Under the pieces are notes generated by a model. The model searched no databases, was not told the origin of the DNA, and saw only the letters and a program-made list of their open reading frames with translations. Position numbers and translations under genes: made by a program. A DNA stretch of 40,802 nucleotides from Nanobdellota archaeon (GTDB lineage: Archaea; Nanobdellota; Nanobdellia; Pacearchaeales; GW2011-AR1): positions 1-40,802 of the forward strand of contig JAJZAH010000007.1 of NCBI GenBank assembly GCA_021799535.1, given 5' to 3'. Every line of letters begins with the position of its first letter. The first letter of the stretch is position 1. Positions 8,921 through 18,438 of the stretch are shown piece by piece.

Positions 8921-9313
8921 ATGATAAATAAACAGAATCCCATCTTTTTGTATGAATTCATAATTGTTCCAGATCACGGCATCTTGCTTAATGAAGTTTC
9001 CTTTCTCAATGGAAAATCTTTGGCTCTAAAAAATATAGAATCTTTCGTGAAAAATATCTTCGGACCATTTGAGAGTCAACAAGACGCATTTCATTCATTG
9101 GGGAATCATTATAGATTCTCTCTTAAAAAAAATTATGAGTGCAGTCTTGAAAGGAGCTTTATTGTAAGGAAAGAAAGAAGCTTTTATTTTTCCGACTCAA
9201 GACCAAGGAAAATAGAATATTTTCTTTACTTTTCAGAGATTGAAAAATTCAAGCCAATACGTAATCTGAAAAAAATAATGGATAAATATTATCCTTATGG
9301 GCCGGATTTATAG
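8921..9313 (+). CDS. Hypothetical protein, paralog A of the ORF at 9864
   Basis: NIFGPFESQQDAFHSLGNHYRF and FKPIRNLKKIMDKYY shared with the 9864 ORF; TATA-like TTTTTAAA about 25 nt upstream. Confidence 0.7.
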   Translation: MINKQNPIFLYEFIIVPDHGILLNEVSFLNGKSLALKNIESFVKNIFGPFESQQDAFHSLGNHYRFSLKKNYECSLERSFIVRKERSFYFSDSRPRKIEYFLYFSEIEKFKPIRNLKKIMDKYYPYGPDL

Positions 9314-9316
9314 AAA

Positions 9317-9877
9317 ATGCAAACTTCATTAATAATTAGCAAAATTGAAGAAACAAAATTTAAGTTAGCTCCGCTCTTTGGTGTTTCGCAGGAGGAAACA
9401 AGGAAATTCCAGAATCCGATCATAGTTAGGGGGCTTGGAGAGAACGATTATCCTGGGAATAATATTCCAAGTTATGGATATGACTTTTTAAGGAATATGT
9501 TTTATGTTAAGAAAGATTACGAATCTCATAAGGATTTTTTGGATCCTTTCATTTACTCAACTTCCCAATATCTTCATAGTCAGATAAATCCGGAAATGAG
9601 AAAATATGAAATTGATTGCTTTTTCCTAAAGAAAGAAGTGAATTATTATTTTGAGCTTAAGGATTTAGTCGGAGCTTATCCAGATATTATTTTTAGAAAT
9701 ACGAAAGATCTTAGTGAATCTTATCTAGCTCTTTATATGCAGTATCATAAAAAGCATGTTCGCGTTTTCGAAGAATATGGCTCCGAATTCTTGCCTGAAC
9801 TGGCCCGTATGAGCCTTGAGGAATTTTCCAAATCCAATTTAGTGAAAATTTTGAGGAAAGAAAATGGAAAAAGGTAA
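9317..9877 (+). CDS. Hypothetical protein between two paralogs
   Basis: 186-aa ORF, tightly packed with neighbours (14-nt overlap with the next gene). Confidence 0.7.
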   Translation: MQTSLIISKIEETKFKLAPLFGVSQEETRKFQNPIIVRGLGENDYPGNNIPSYGYDFLRNMFYVKKDYESHKDFLDPFIYSTSQYLHSQINPEMRKYEIDCFFLKKEVNYYFELKDLVGAYPDIIFRNTKDLSESYLALYMQYHKKHVRVFEEYGSEFLPELARMSLEEFSKSNLVKILRKENGKR

Positions 9878-10235
9878 TTATGTACTGTTTGAACTTGCTC
9901 TCGCTCCCGAATTCGGAAAGTCTTTAGACAAAATTTCTGTTATGAAAAAAGAACACCTGGAATGGACTGATATCCGCCATTTTGACCAGAATGCTTTTGG
10001 GCCATTCGAAAAAGAAACAGATGCTTTTCTTTCTCTCGGAAAGCTTTACAGGTTCGTGAGAAGAAAAGATTACGATATTTTTGAAGATTGCATAGTGAAT
10101 AAAGATGGAAGCAAAAAATATGAATATGTGATTTGGAACTATAAAATGGGAGATTTGAAGCCAGTAAAAAATCTTAAGAGGATAATTGATAACTACATGA
10201 GCCTTGCGTGCCCAGGTGAAAAAATGGAAATATAA
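9864..10235 (+). CDS. Hypothetical protein, paralog B of the ORF at 8921
   Basis: NAFGPFEKETDAFLSLGKLYRF and LKPVKNLKRIIDNYM. Confidence 0.7.
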   Translation: MEKGNYVLFELALAPEFGKSLDKISVMKKEHLEWTDIRHFDQNAFGPFEKETDAFLSLGKLYRFVRRKDYDIFEDCIVNKDGSKKYEYVIWNYKMGDLKPVKNLKRIIDNYMSLACPGEKMEI

Positions 10236-10286
10236 TGTTCACCTGCATCCTGAAAATCTTAAAAACCGGCTTCTCTTCTATATCCT

Positions 10287-13145
10287 ATGTCCTATGTTAA
10301 AAAGCTGGTGATGTCTGGCTTCAAGAGCTTTGCGAGGAAGACTGAGCTTCCATTCACTTCAGGAATAAATGTCGTCCTCGGCCCTAACGGCTCGGGGAAA
10401 AGCAATATTTCAGATGCCATATGCTTTGTCCTTGGGAGGCTTAGCGCCAAGTCCATGAGGGCCACAAAAGCCGGAAATCTTATCTTTCTTGGAACCAAAG
10501 TTGCAGCGCCGGCAAAAGAGGCCCACGTTGAGATATTCTTTGATAACGAAGACCGGGCATTTGATATGGATGAAAAGGAGATTTCAATAAAAAGGATAGT
10601 CAGAAAGAACGGGCAGAGTATTTATAAGATAAACGGCGAGACAAAAACCAGGCAAGAAGTTCTGTCGCTTCTTGCTCAAGCAGGCATGGACCCAAATGGA
10701 TTCAACATAGTCCTGCAGGGGGAAATACAGAACTTTGTCAGAATGCAATCCGACGAGAGAAGAGCGATAATTGAAGAGGTGGCCGGAATATCTATTTATG
10801 AGTCAAGGAAAGAAAAGTCACTCAAGGAGCTTGAAAAGACGGAAGAAAAACTCAAGGAGGTGAGTGCCATTCTTAAGGAGAGAAGCGCTTATCTTGAAAC
10901 TATTGAAAAAGAAAGAGAAATAGCGCTTAAGCATAAGAAGCTAGAGGAAGATGTAAGAAAATTCAAGAAAAGTATAATCTTTATAGATTTATCAAAGAAG
11001 AAGAAAGAGGATGAGGATCTCTTAAAAAATATTGACTTGAAAATCAGGGAAGTTGATAAGATAAAAAAGGACACTTTGGCCATAGAAGGGGAGATAGAGG
11101 GTCTTGAGGGCAAAGTTTCGCAGATTAACTCAAAAATCCAGGACCAGACAGGACTTGAGCAGGAGAAGTTGAACCGTGAAATTTCCAATTTAAGGGCGGA
11201 CCTTGCAGGATTTTCGGTGAAAAAAGAGAATCATGAGAAGAAGTTAAAGGATATAGAAAGAAAGAAGCTTGGCCTTCAGACCTCTATGGAAGAGAATGAG
11301 GTTTCTATAAACAGCCTGAAGAATGAGTCCCCGACAATAGAAAGGATACAAAAAGAGCTTGCGGTTAAGAAGGCGGGGCTTGAGAATCTTGAGGAACTTA
11401 GGAAGAAAAGGTATATGGAAAAAAGTGAGCTTAAATCTCTCGGAGAGAGGATTGAAGACAAAAAGGGCCTACTGCAGAATTATGTGGGTGAATCGCAATT
11501 TGTCCTTCATGAGCTTGACAGGCTCTCTTCCGAGCTTTTTGACCGGAGGACCGATGAGAGCAAGGTCGAAGCACTCAGGAAATCTCTTGCGGAAAAATCA
11601 AGAGTTCTGGAGTCTTTTGAAAAACGCAACATGGAAATTGACAGAATAATTTCAGTGGACATATCCAAGATAGATGAGAACAGGAAAATTATTGAAAAAG
11701 TTGGAAAGCTCGATATATGCCCACTTTGTAAAAGTAAAATAACAAGGGAGCACATCAGCTCTATAAGAGGGGAAGCTGAGCCTATAATAAAATCACTTGA
11801 AGAGGAGATATCCTCCTTAAAAAAGGAATCATCAGGCATACATGCGTCTTGTGAAGCTCTTAAAAGTGAGATTGGATCGCTGAATTCAGAAATAAGGAAA
11901 AGACAGGATGATCTTGTAAAAATAAGGCTTATCAATGACAAAAATGTCCAAATAAAAAGTTTATCGGAAAAAGAGGAAAAAGTTAAGGGTGAAATAAGCG
12001 AAGCCGTAAAAGCGAGAAAAAAACTTGAGGATAATTTTGACGAGAATTCAAATGTGGAAGAGAAATATGAGACCCTAAGGCTTGAAATGGAGGAGATTTC
12101 CCTGAGGAATAAAGAAAACCTGTCTTCAGAGATTGCATTCAAGCAGAGGGAGCTTGATCGCGCAATGGTTTCATTAAAGCAACTTTCACGTGAGAAGGAA
12201 GAACTTGAAGAGGAGCTCAGATCCATAGAAGATGGGCTTTTTGAAAAAGGCAAATTGCTTGAAACTAAAAGGAAAGAGGAGGAGGAGCTTATAAAGAAAG
12301 CCAGGAGGTACATTGAGGAGAGAGATGCGATACAGCAGAAAATCAGGGATGGCGAGATGAATCTCGTTGAGAAAAGGAACCTTGTTTACAATGCTGAGCA
12401 GATAGTTAATAACCTCAAAATAGAGAAAGCCAAAAAAGATGCGGAGGTTGAGAATCTTGAAACTGAAATACTTGATTATCCAGAGTCCGAGATAATCAAG
12501 GCTAATATCGAAGTTTTATCTGAGAGGCTAAGAAAGGCAGAAGAGACTCTTATCCGGTTGGGAACCGTCAACATGAGGGCCCTTGAGGTTTATGATGAGT
12601 TCAAGAAGGAATACGAAGTTGTGAGGGAGAAAGCAGAGTCAATTGAAAAGGAAAAGGAGGGGGTTATGAGAATAATTCACGAAATCGACGTCAAGAAGAA
12701 AAAGGCCTTCCTTGCGACGCTGACGGAACTAAATGAGATTTTTACAAGGAATTTTTCTCAGATATCAACAAAAGGCCAGGTTTTCCTTGAACTTGAAAAC
12801 AAAAAAGAGCCGTTTGAAGGAGGAGTTGATGTTATAGTGAAAACTGGACATGGAAAATACTTTGATGTTAAATCCTTGTCAGGAGGTGAGCAGACGATGG
12901 TTGCTCTTTCTTTAATCTTTGCCATTCAGGAGCTGAAGCCTTATCAATTTTATGTCTTGGATGAGATTGATGCCGCGCTTGATAAGAGAAACTCGGAGCG
13001 CCTTGCAGGATTGCTGAGAAAATATCTGGAAAAAGGGCAATATATAGTCATCACCCATAATGATGAAATAATAACAGGTGCAACAAATCTTTACGGGGTT
13101 TCAATGCACGATGGAATCTCAAAAGTGATCAGTCTGAAAGTCTGA
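10287..13145 (+). CDS. SMC-family ATPase with a central CPLC zinc-hook-like motif
   Basis: Walker A GPNGSGKSNISDAICFVLG, signature LSGGEQTMVALSL, Walker B FYVLDEIDAALD, long coiled coils, CPLC at codons 478-481 of 952. Confidence 0.93.
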   Translation: MSYVKKLVMSGFKSFARKTELPFTSGINVVLGPNGSGKSNISDAICFVLGRLSAKSMRATKAGNLIFLGTKVAAPAKEAHVEIFFDNEDRAFDMDEKEISIKRIVRKNGQSIYKINGETKTRQEVLSLLAQAGMDPNGFNIVLQGEIQNFVRMQSDERRAIIEEVAGISIYESRKEKSLKELEKTEEKLKEVSAILKERSAYLETIEKEREIALKHKKLEEDVRKFKKSIIFIDLSKKKKEDEDLLKNIDLKIREVDKIKKDTLAIEGEIEGLEGKVSQINSKIQDQTGLEQEKLNREISNLRADLAGFSVKKENHEKKLKDIERKKLGLQTSMEENEVSINSLKNESPTIERIQKELAVKKAGLENLEELRKKRYMEKSELKSLGERIEDKKGLLQNYVGESQFVLHELDRLSSELFDRRTDESKVEALRKSLAEKSRVLESFEKRNMEIDRIISVDISKIDENRKIIEKVGKLDICPLCKSKITREHISSIRGEAEPIIKSLEEEISSLKKESSGIHASCEALKSEIGSLNSEIRKRQDDLVKIRLINDKNVQIKSLSEKEEKVKGEISEAVKARKKLEDNFDENSNVEEKYETLRLEMEEISLRNKENLSSEIAFKQRELDRAMVSLKQLSREKEELEEELRSIEDGLFEKGKLLETKRKEEEELIKKARRYIEERDAIQQKIRDGEMNLVEKRNLVYNAEQIVNNLKIEKAKKDAEVENLETEILDYPESEIIKANIEVLSERLRKAEETLIRLGTVNMRALEVYDEFKKEYEVVREKAESIEKEKEGVMRIIHEIDVKKKKAFLATLTELNEIFTRNFSQISTKGQVFLELENKKEPFEGGVDVIVKTGHGKYFDVKSLSGGEQTMVALSLIFAIQELKPYQFYVLDEIDAALDKRNSERLAGLLRKYLEKGQYIVITHNDEIITGATNLYGVSMHDGISKVISLKV

Positions 13146-13550
13146 TGTGCCTTTGCTTTCTCTTGTAATTCCGTATTTTTCATACCATGAATTTATTTCT
13201 GAGGCTTTATGTGGGCTGATCGCCTGGGCTCTAATGTACTCTTCAAATGAAACTATCTCCGTGTTTTCATTAATATAAAATTTCGTGTTTCCATAGGTAA
13301 ATTCTTTGCTTTCGAATGAAAAATCTGCGGTTATACAGGTATTTTCCTTAAGTTTTGGCCACAAATTCAGTTCCGTCGGCTTCTTTTTGCTCATAGTCCA
13401 TTTCATCCCGCCGGTTTCATATATTTTCATTAAATTATCGTATTCATACTGGTTCCTGAGATTGACCACCTTATTTTTCATAGGGGTGAGATTAAGGATA
13501 GGCTTTCCGGTTTCATCTTCCCATATTTTTACTTCAATGTCTCTTGCCAT
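13119..13550 (-). CDS. Hypothetical protein
   Basis: ORF overlapping the SMC 3' end tail-to-tail; MARDIEVKIWEDETGKP start chosen. Confidence 0.6.
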   Translation of the reverse strand: MARDIEVKIWEDETGKPILNLTPMKNKVVNLRNQYEYDNLMKIYETGGMKWTMSKKKPTELNLWPKLKENTCITADFSFESKEFTYGNTKFYINENTEIVSFEEYIRAQAISPHKASEINSWYEKYGITRESKGTSDFQTDHF

Positions 13551-13551
13551 T

Positions 13552-13953
13552 TTAATCATTTTTATTTAAGAAATCAATTTCAATTTGTTTAGATTGCTTT
13601 GCCCATTTTGTCCTGTCAATAACTTTAATTTCAATCCCATAAGGTGTGCCGGAATTTTCCACTTTTTTCACAAGGCTGACTTTTGCGTTTTCATACGCTT
13701 TCCTATCTGCCTTTTCTGGGTCATCAAGGCTGCCGAGTCCGAATAATTTCCATTCTTTGTTGTAATTTTCTTCAGACAGCTTTAAGAATCCGTCAAAGAA
13801 TTCGATTCTATTGCTATATGTTATCAAGTTAAAACCCGCGTTTCTGGTGTCACCGCAGTATATTGCGCAATATCCCCAGCCTTTTTTTGCGTCTCCGACT
13901 TTTCCGTAAGATGTTATTTCGATTATTCCTTTTCCAGGTTTTTTGTTTTTCAT
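13552..13953 (-). CDS. Hypothetical protein
   Basis: 133-aa ORF directly upstream of the preceding minus-strand ORF. Confidence 0.6.
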   Translation of the reverse strand: MKNKKPGKGIIEITSYGKVGDAKKGWGYCAIYCGDTRNAGFNLITYSNRIEFFDGFLKLSEENYNKEWKLFGLGSLDDPEKADRKAYENAKVSLVKKVENSGTPYGIEIKVIDRTKWAKQSKQIEIDFLNKND

Positions 13954-13976
13954 ATTGTTGTTAATTAAAAAATAAA

Positions 13977-13997
13977 GGGGCTTTTTCGGGTCGCCCC
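13977..13997 (-). terminator. Hairpin with T-rich tail downstream of the surface protein gene
   Basis: GGGGC(13977-13981)...GCCCC(13993-13997); minus-strand readout continues TTTATTTTTT. Confidence 0.5.
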
Positions 13998-14032
13998 GCC
14001 GTTAAAAAATAAAAAAATAAAAGAAAGGAAAG

Positions 14033-15262
14033 TTAGTAATAACTTTCACCGAAGTCTTCTGTCGCTTTTTCTGGCTTCTTACTTAAAAGTACAATCAGAA
14101 CTACCAAAAGTACAAGGAAGATTATTGCAAGGACTACAGTCAAAACAACAACTGTGTTTGATGTAGAGCTTCCAGTAACATCCATCTGCAACTGGACTGT
14201 CTTGACAAGAGTGCTTCCGTCATAGACATTCAAGTTGAAAGTCTGTGTTCCCTGTGTATCAGAGCTTCCAGTCACTGTGATTGTTGAGCTTGATCCTGCC
14301 GGAACGGCGACAATAGACTGTGAAGGTGTTATGCTGCTGCTGTCCGTAGTTATTGTGTAAACCTTGACATTGTCTGTTGGGTTTACAAGAAGGACATTGT
14401 ATGTAGCAGTTTCACCTGGAGAAACAGTCTGTTGAGGATTTGCAACAAGAACAGTATCAGGGACGCTGTTGGTAATTACAATTTGCCTAGTCACAGTAGA
14501 TGTCACATCGTTGTTCTGTACAAGAACCTGCAAGGTGTAAACACCTGACTTCACGTTGTAAGGAACTGTTAAATAAAGGTCCCCCACAGCGGTATTTTGG
14601 TTATTACATTCTCCGGAACAGTTGTCAAGTGTCACAAGGTCGCCGAACCATTTTGGACCCTGAACCACACCCAACTCGCTTATTGCCGCAGATACATAAA
14701 CATCATTAAGTTCATTGTATCCGACGTTCTTCAAGACGACCTCAACAGGGAATTGTTGCCCTGCATTTATGGTGCTTGGAGTTGTCACAGACTCAACGTC
14801 AACATTATATGCAGGCCTTTGAACCCTCAATAAGACATTATTAAGGGTGGTCTCATAGTTGTCCCCATTGATTTCAATCTGGAGCCTAAGGTTGTCTGAA
14901 AGCTGGTTTTGAAGGTCATAAGGGACATTCAAAGTCAGGAATTCAGTATATTTGTAACCCTGCTCAACATCGAAAATCGGAGTCTGCTGCGTAACGGTTG
15001 ACTGGCCACCAAGTGTTGCTCTAACATAAACATTAGTATCATTAACTTGGGATGTAAAGTAAACCTTTACTGTTATCTGGCTGCCAGCAACAACTGAAAG
15101 GTTGTTGGGAGTTACAGTCGTAGTGCCGTTAAAGCTCTGAACCTGTATGTCGTTTACTGTAACCTGTGCGTTTGAAGCTAGGCCAGTAGCACTGACGCTT
15201 GCTACCAAAAACACAGCTAAAGCAAATGTACATAAAGTAACCACCAGGTTTTTTTTATCCAT
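14033..15262 (-). CDS. Secreted/anchored surface protein with Ig-like repeats and C-terminal transmembrane helix (S-layer-like)
   Basis: Signal peptide KKNLVVTLCTFALAVFLVASVSA, Ser/Thr-rich beta-type sequence, C-terminal VVVLTVVLAIIFLVLLVVLIVLLSKK. Confidence 0.8.
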   Translation of the reverse strand: MDKKNLVVTLCTFALAVFLVASVSATGLASNAQVTVNDIQVQSFNGTTTVTPNNLSVVAGSQITVKVYFTSQVNDTNVYVRATLGGQSTVTQQTPIFDVEQGYKYTEFLTLNVPYDLQNQLSDNLRLQIEINGDNYETTLNNVLLRVQRPAYNVDVESVTTPSTINAGQQFPVEVVLKNVGYNELNDVYVSAAISELGVVQGPKWFGDLVTLDNCSGECNNQNTAVGDLYLTVPYNVKSGVYTLQVLVQNNDVTSTVTRQIVITNSVPDTVLVANPQQTVSPGETATYNVLLVNPTDNVKVYTITTDSSSITPSQSIVAVPAGSSSTITVTGSSDTQGTQTFNLNVYDGSTLVKTVQLQMDVTGSSTSNTVVVLTVVLAIIFLVLLVVLIVLLSKKPEKATEDFGESYY

Positions 15263-15527
15263 TTTGTTTTTTGCTTTATTTAATTCTCCGAAAAACATTG
15301 TTTTTCGTTAGTCTTTGGTCGTTTATTTTATTTATAAACTTTATGGTGATGACAAAATTGACCAATTATTAAGTGGCAATTATTTCCCGCAGCGTCTGGA
15401 CGTGCAGTTACATATAATTATCTTTATGAGCCCGTCTCTCTGCATTCCCGCACTTTTAACCAATCCTGCTTTCTATGAGTGTTTCCCGCGCCACTGCTTG
15501 TAAAAACAAAGGGAGGCGAGGGTTAGC

Positions 15528-16145
15528 CTAAAATAAAAGCTTCTCAAGAGATTTTATGTCTCCCTTATTGACTATTGCATAGGGAATAATCTTCCCTTCC
15601 TTAATAGGATTTATCTCATCAGGTTTTTCATTCCCTTTTATATAAACGGATCTCATGCCTATTTTCTGCGCCCCTGCAATGTCTGTCCAATGGTCTCCGA
15701 TCATAATTGCTTCTTCGGCTTTCACACCGGAAATCTGAAGAGCTCTTTTGAACATGTACGCTTCAGGTTTTTGAGTCACAAGCATCATGTTGTCGACAGC
15801 CCATACGTGCCTTTTTGCCTTGCCATATGCCGGGTTAAGAAGTCTTTCCGCTTCTCCCCCTGAGATGAACATGAAACTTGTATTGAAGCATTCCTCGAGT
15901 CCAAGGAGCGCGATTTTATTTCTTTGTGGGAGGTTATATCCGTTCGAGATTATGCCTTGGTTGCATCTTGGTATTTTTCTCAAGAGCTCGGTTAAGCCTT
16001 TGTACGGGACCCACAACTTAAGATTGGCCCTTGTAATGCCACTTAAGCTTTTCTGATTTGGCAGGTTTTCCTCCCCTTCTGAACAGTCAACTAAAGGATC
16101 ATAAAGCGTTCCGTCAATGTCCCAAAGCACGAGAGGGTATTTCAT
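15528..16145 (-). CDS. HAD superfamily hydrolase
   Basis: MKYPLVLWDIDGTLYD, GIISNGYN, MIGDHWTDIAGAQKIGMRSVYI. Confidence 0.88.
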   Translation of the reverse strand: MKYPLVLWDIDGTLYDPLVDCSEGEENLPNQKSLSGITRANLKLWVPYKGLTELLRKIPRCNQGIISNGYNLPQRNKIALLGLEECFNTSFMFISGGEAERLLNPAYGKAKRHVWAVDNMMLVTQKPEAYMFKRALQISGVKAEEAIMIGDHWTDIAGAQKIGMRSVYIKGNEKPDEINPIKEGKIIPYAIVNKGDIKSLEKLLF

Positions 16146-16604
16146 AGCCAAACCTATAATTTTCGGGTTTATAAAACTAAATCCAAAAAAATCCGAACTT
16201 CCGGCGGCACACAATTTTAAAACTGCGGTTGGTTGATTTTATGGAAAACCCGGATTCTTTGATTAAAAAGGCCAATTTGATGGTTAAATATTACTATAAG
16301 GGTTTTGGAGCATCAATTATGGAATACTTAATTGTTATGCATATTTCCTGCTAGGGTACAAAAATAGATACCTTGATCGTACTTACAGGCTAATGAACCA
16401 TTGATAGAATTTTATAGAGGGATTCTTTTAATTCAATGAATGGTGAAGACTATCAAAAGAAAGGAGAAGCTATAGTTGAAGTAGGCAGATTGTATAATAA
16501 TTCATTGCATTATATTTTAGAAACCATCCGGCCACAGCCAAGCAGCAGAGATTTCAGAATAAAAACCAAATATCATAATGGTAAGGTCTGGTTGTTCCTG
16601 ACTT

Positions 16605-16817
16605 TTAGATCTTCTTTCTCTCTAAAAGTCCGTAAACAAGATAAGTCAATATCCCTATAATCACCCCGAAGAATATATTTGATATAAAAGAGAACTGGGG
16701 CTTACATACCTGCGGAACTGAGGGTGTGCATACAAGGAGGGCATACTCAAAAAACAAATAAGCGCATATCGCCGCAAAAACAGGCACTATCACCCTTCCT
16801 GCACTGACTTTTTTCAT
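16605..16817 (-). CDS. Small membrane protein with two predicted TM segments
   Basis: VIVPVFAAICAYLFFEYALLV ... FISNIFFGVIIGILTYLVYGLLERKKI. Confidence 0.6.
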   Translation of the reverse strand: MKKVSAGRVIVPVFAAICAYLFFEYALLVCTPSVPQVCKPQFSFISNIFFGVIIGILTYLVYGLLERKKI

Positions 16818-16920
16818 TTAAAAACTATAGTCAAAGGGGTTTAAATACTTAACCAACTCTCTTTAAATTTAAATATGTCCGACGGCATTAAATTGTGATT
16901 CAAATGGGTTATGAATCACT

Positions 16921-17016
16921 TTGAGACTTTCCATATTTCCATGGGTAAATTGGTTGATAACCCTTGTTTTCGCATTTCTGTTTATGATCCTCTTATACAT
17001 TAAAATTCTTGAATAA
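16921..17016 (+). CDS. Candidate 31-aa single-TM microprotein (TTG start)
   Basis: LRLSIFPWVNWLITLVFAFLFMILLYIKILE*; strongly hydrophobic core with charged ends. Confidence 0.3.
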   Translation: MRLSIFPWVNWLITLVFAFLFMILLYIKILE

Positions 17017-17044
17017 TAAAAAGTATTCCCTCAACTTTTAATTT

Positions 17045-18202
17045 TTAAAGGCTCAGTAATTTTATCTTTGTATCCGCTGTTTGGAAGTTTTTTGCGACTA
17101 TGGCCTGAATGCCTGCTTCTTCAGCGGCCTCAACTATTGCTCCAGTTGCTGGGCCATCAATTACAAGGGCGACAGCTCCTTTTACACTCCTAAGAGCTCT
17201 TGAAACTGCTTTTGCAGACATCCCTTTTATCTCATCGAAATTTTTATCTACTGCTACCGCTTTTCCACTTTTTTCTATCTCCTTTGAGATTTTCCTTAAC
17301 CTTTCTTTATTGTTATCATTGAATTCAACTGCCTCAACCTGTTCAGGTCTGGCATTTTTACCAGAAAATCGTGAGTTTTTGTCAAAAGCGGAAAAAAAGT
17401 CCTTTGCGGGGACTTTTTTTCTCAAATTCATCAAAATCTCTTTTGAAGTCAATTCTTCGACTTCTTTGCCGTCAGGTGCCGTTGCTATATACTTCACGTC
17501 GGCGTTATCCATGACATTTTGGGCGATGAGCTTTCCGCCTCTGTCTCCATCAACAAAGAGTGTTATCTCTTTTGTCTTCGCGAGTTCCTTGATTTCGTCA
17601 GGAAGCTTTGTCCCATTCATCCCGATAACATTACTGATCCCTGCTCTCACTAAATTCACGACATCAGCTCTTCCTTCGACAACAATCAGTTCTTTGCTCT
17701 CCAGATCTCCGCCGTATGCAAGCTTGCTTTCGCCATACTCCTTCACACCTGCAATCTTTGTGGAGTCTTTTATCTGGTTCGAAATGTCCCTTGAGTCTGT
17801 TGAGCCTTCAATACCTATCATGAGCTTTTTTGCCCTTTCAAGTATGTAATCTCTTTTGTTCCCTCGCACGTCCTCAATTCTTTCAATTTCTATCTGTGCG
17901 TCACATGGACCCACTCTCTCTATCGTCTCAAGTGCAGCTGCAATCAAGGCGGTCTCAGATTGGTCAAGTGCTGTCGGAATCTTTATTATCCCGAGAGTTC
18001 TTTTGTCTTGTCTTTCAAGGTCAACTTCAATCCTTCCGATTTTACCCTCCTTCTGGAGCTCTCTCATTTCAAGATCGGCCCCTAAAAGTCCTTCAGTTTG
18101 CCCGAACAGAGCGCCTATTACATCAGGCTTTTCAAGAGCGCCTTCTGCATTCAGTGTGGCATGAATCATGTATTTTATTGATACTGGACTTACTTTTGCC
18201 AT
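17045..18202 (-). CDS. dnaG: Archaeal DnaG-type primase (TOPRIM)
   Basis: MAKVSPVSIKYMIHATLNAEGALEKPDVIGALFGQTEGLLG; LIVVEGRADVVNL, LFVDGDRGG TOPRIM motifs. Confidence 0.95.
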   Translation of the reverse strand: MAKVSPVSIKYMIHATLNAEGALEKPDVIGALFGQTEGLLGADLEMRELQKEGKIGRIEVDLERQDKRTLGIIKIPTALDQSETALIAAALETIERVGPCDAQIEIERIEDVRGNKRDYILERAKKLMIGIEGSTDSRDISNQIKDSTKIAGVKEYGESKLAYGGDLESKELIVVEGRADVVNLVRAGISNVIGMNGTKLPDEIKELAKTKEITLFVDGDRGGKLIAQNVMDNADVKYIATAPDGKEVEELTSKEILMNLRKKVPAKDFFSAFDKNSRFSGKNARPEQVEAVEFNDNNKERLRKISKEIEKSGKAVAVDKNFDEIKGMSAKAVSRALRSVKGAVALVIDGPATGAIVEAAEEAGIQAIVAKNFQTADTKIKLLSL

Positions 18203-18409
18203 TTTTTCTCCTTATGTTTAATTTGCAAAATCCTTATGGATTTTCTAGAAAAATACTTCAGCTTTTCACTAAAGCCTTCCAATATGAATTGAATGTGACA
18301 AGTAAGCGTGATATGCTTAGTATTCTTCTGATGGATTTGTATAGGGGGGGTAGTTTTTAAACGTTGCGTGGATTGAACAATATGATTGTAAGGCACGATT
18401 GCAAGAAAG

Positions 18410-18418
18410 TTTATAAAC
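18410..18418 (+). promoter_or_regulatory. TATA box (TTTATAAAC) for the gene at 18439
   Basis: Center about 25 nt upstream of ATG 18439. Confidence 0.55.
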
Positions 18419-18438
18419 TGGACTGGCAGTTTTGGCCT

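Noticed and set aside
11507-12313. Long minus-strand Ser-rich ORF antisense to the SMC gene
   Set aside because: Shadow of Glu/Lys-rich coiled-coil codons.
15315-15503. 62-aa ORF between the surface protein and HAD genes; also considered as ncRNA
   Set aside because: No conserved motif, and it overlaps the minus-strand promoter region; no box motifs convincing enough for an RNA call.
17109-17849. 246-aa plus-strand ORF antisense to dnaG
   Set aside because: Antisense shadow of the well-supported dnaG; low-complexity Ser/Phe composition.
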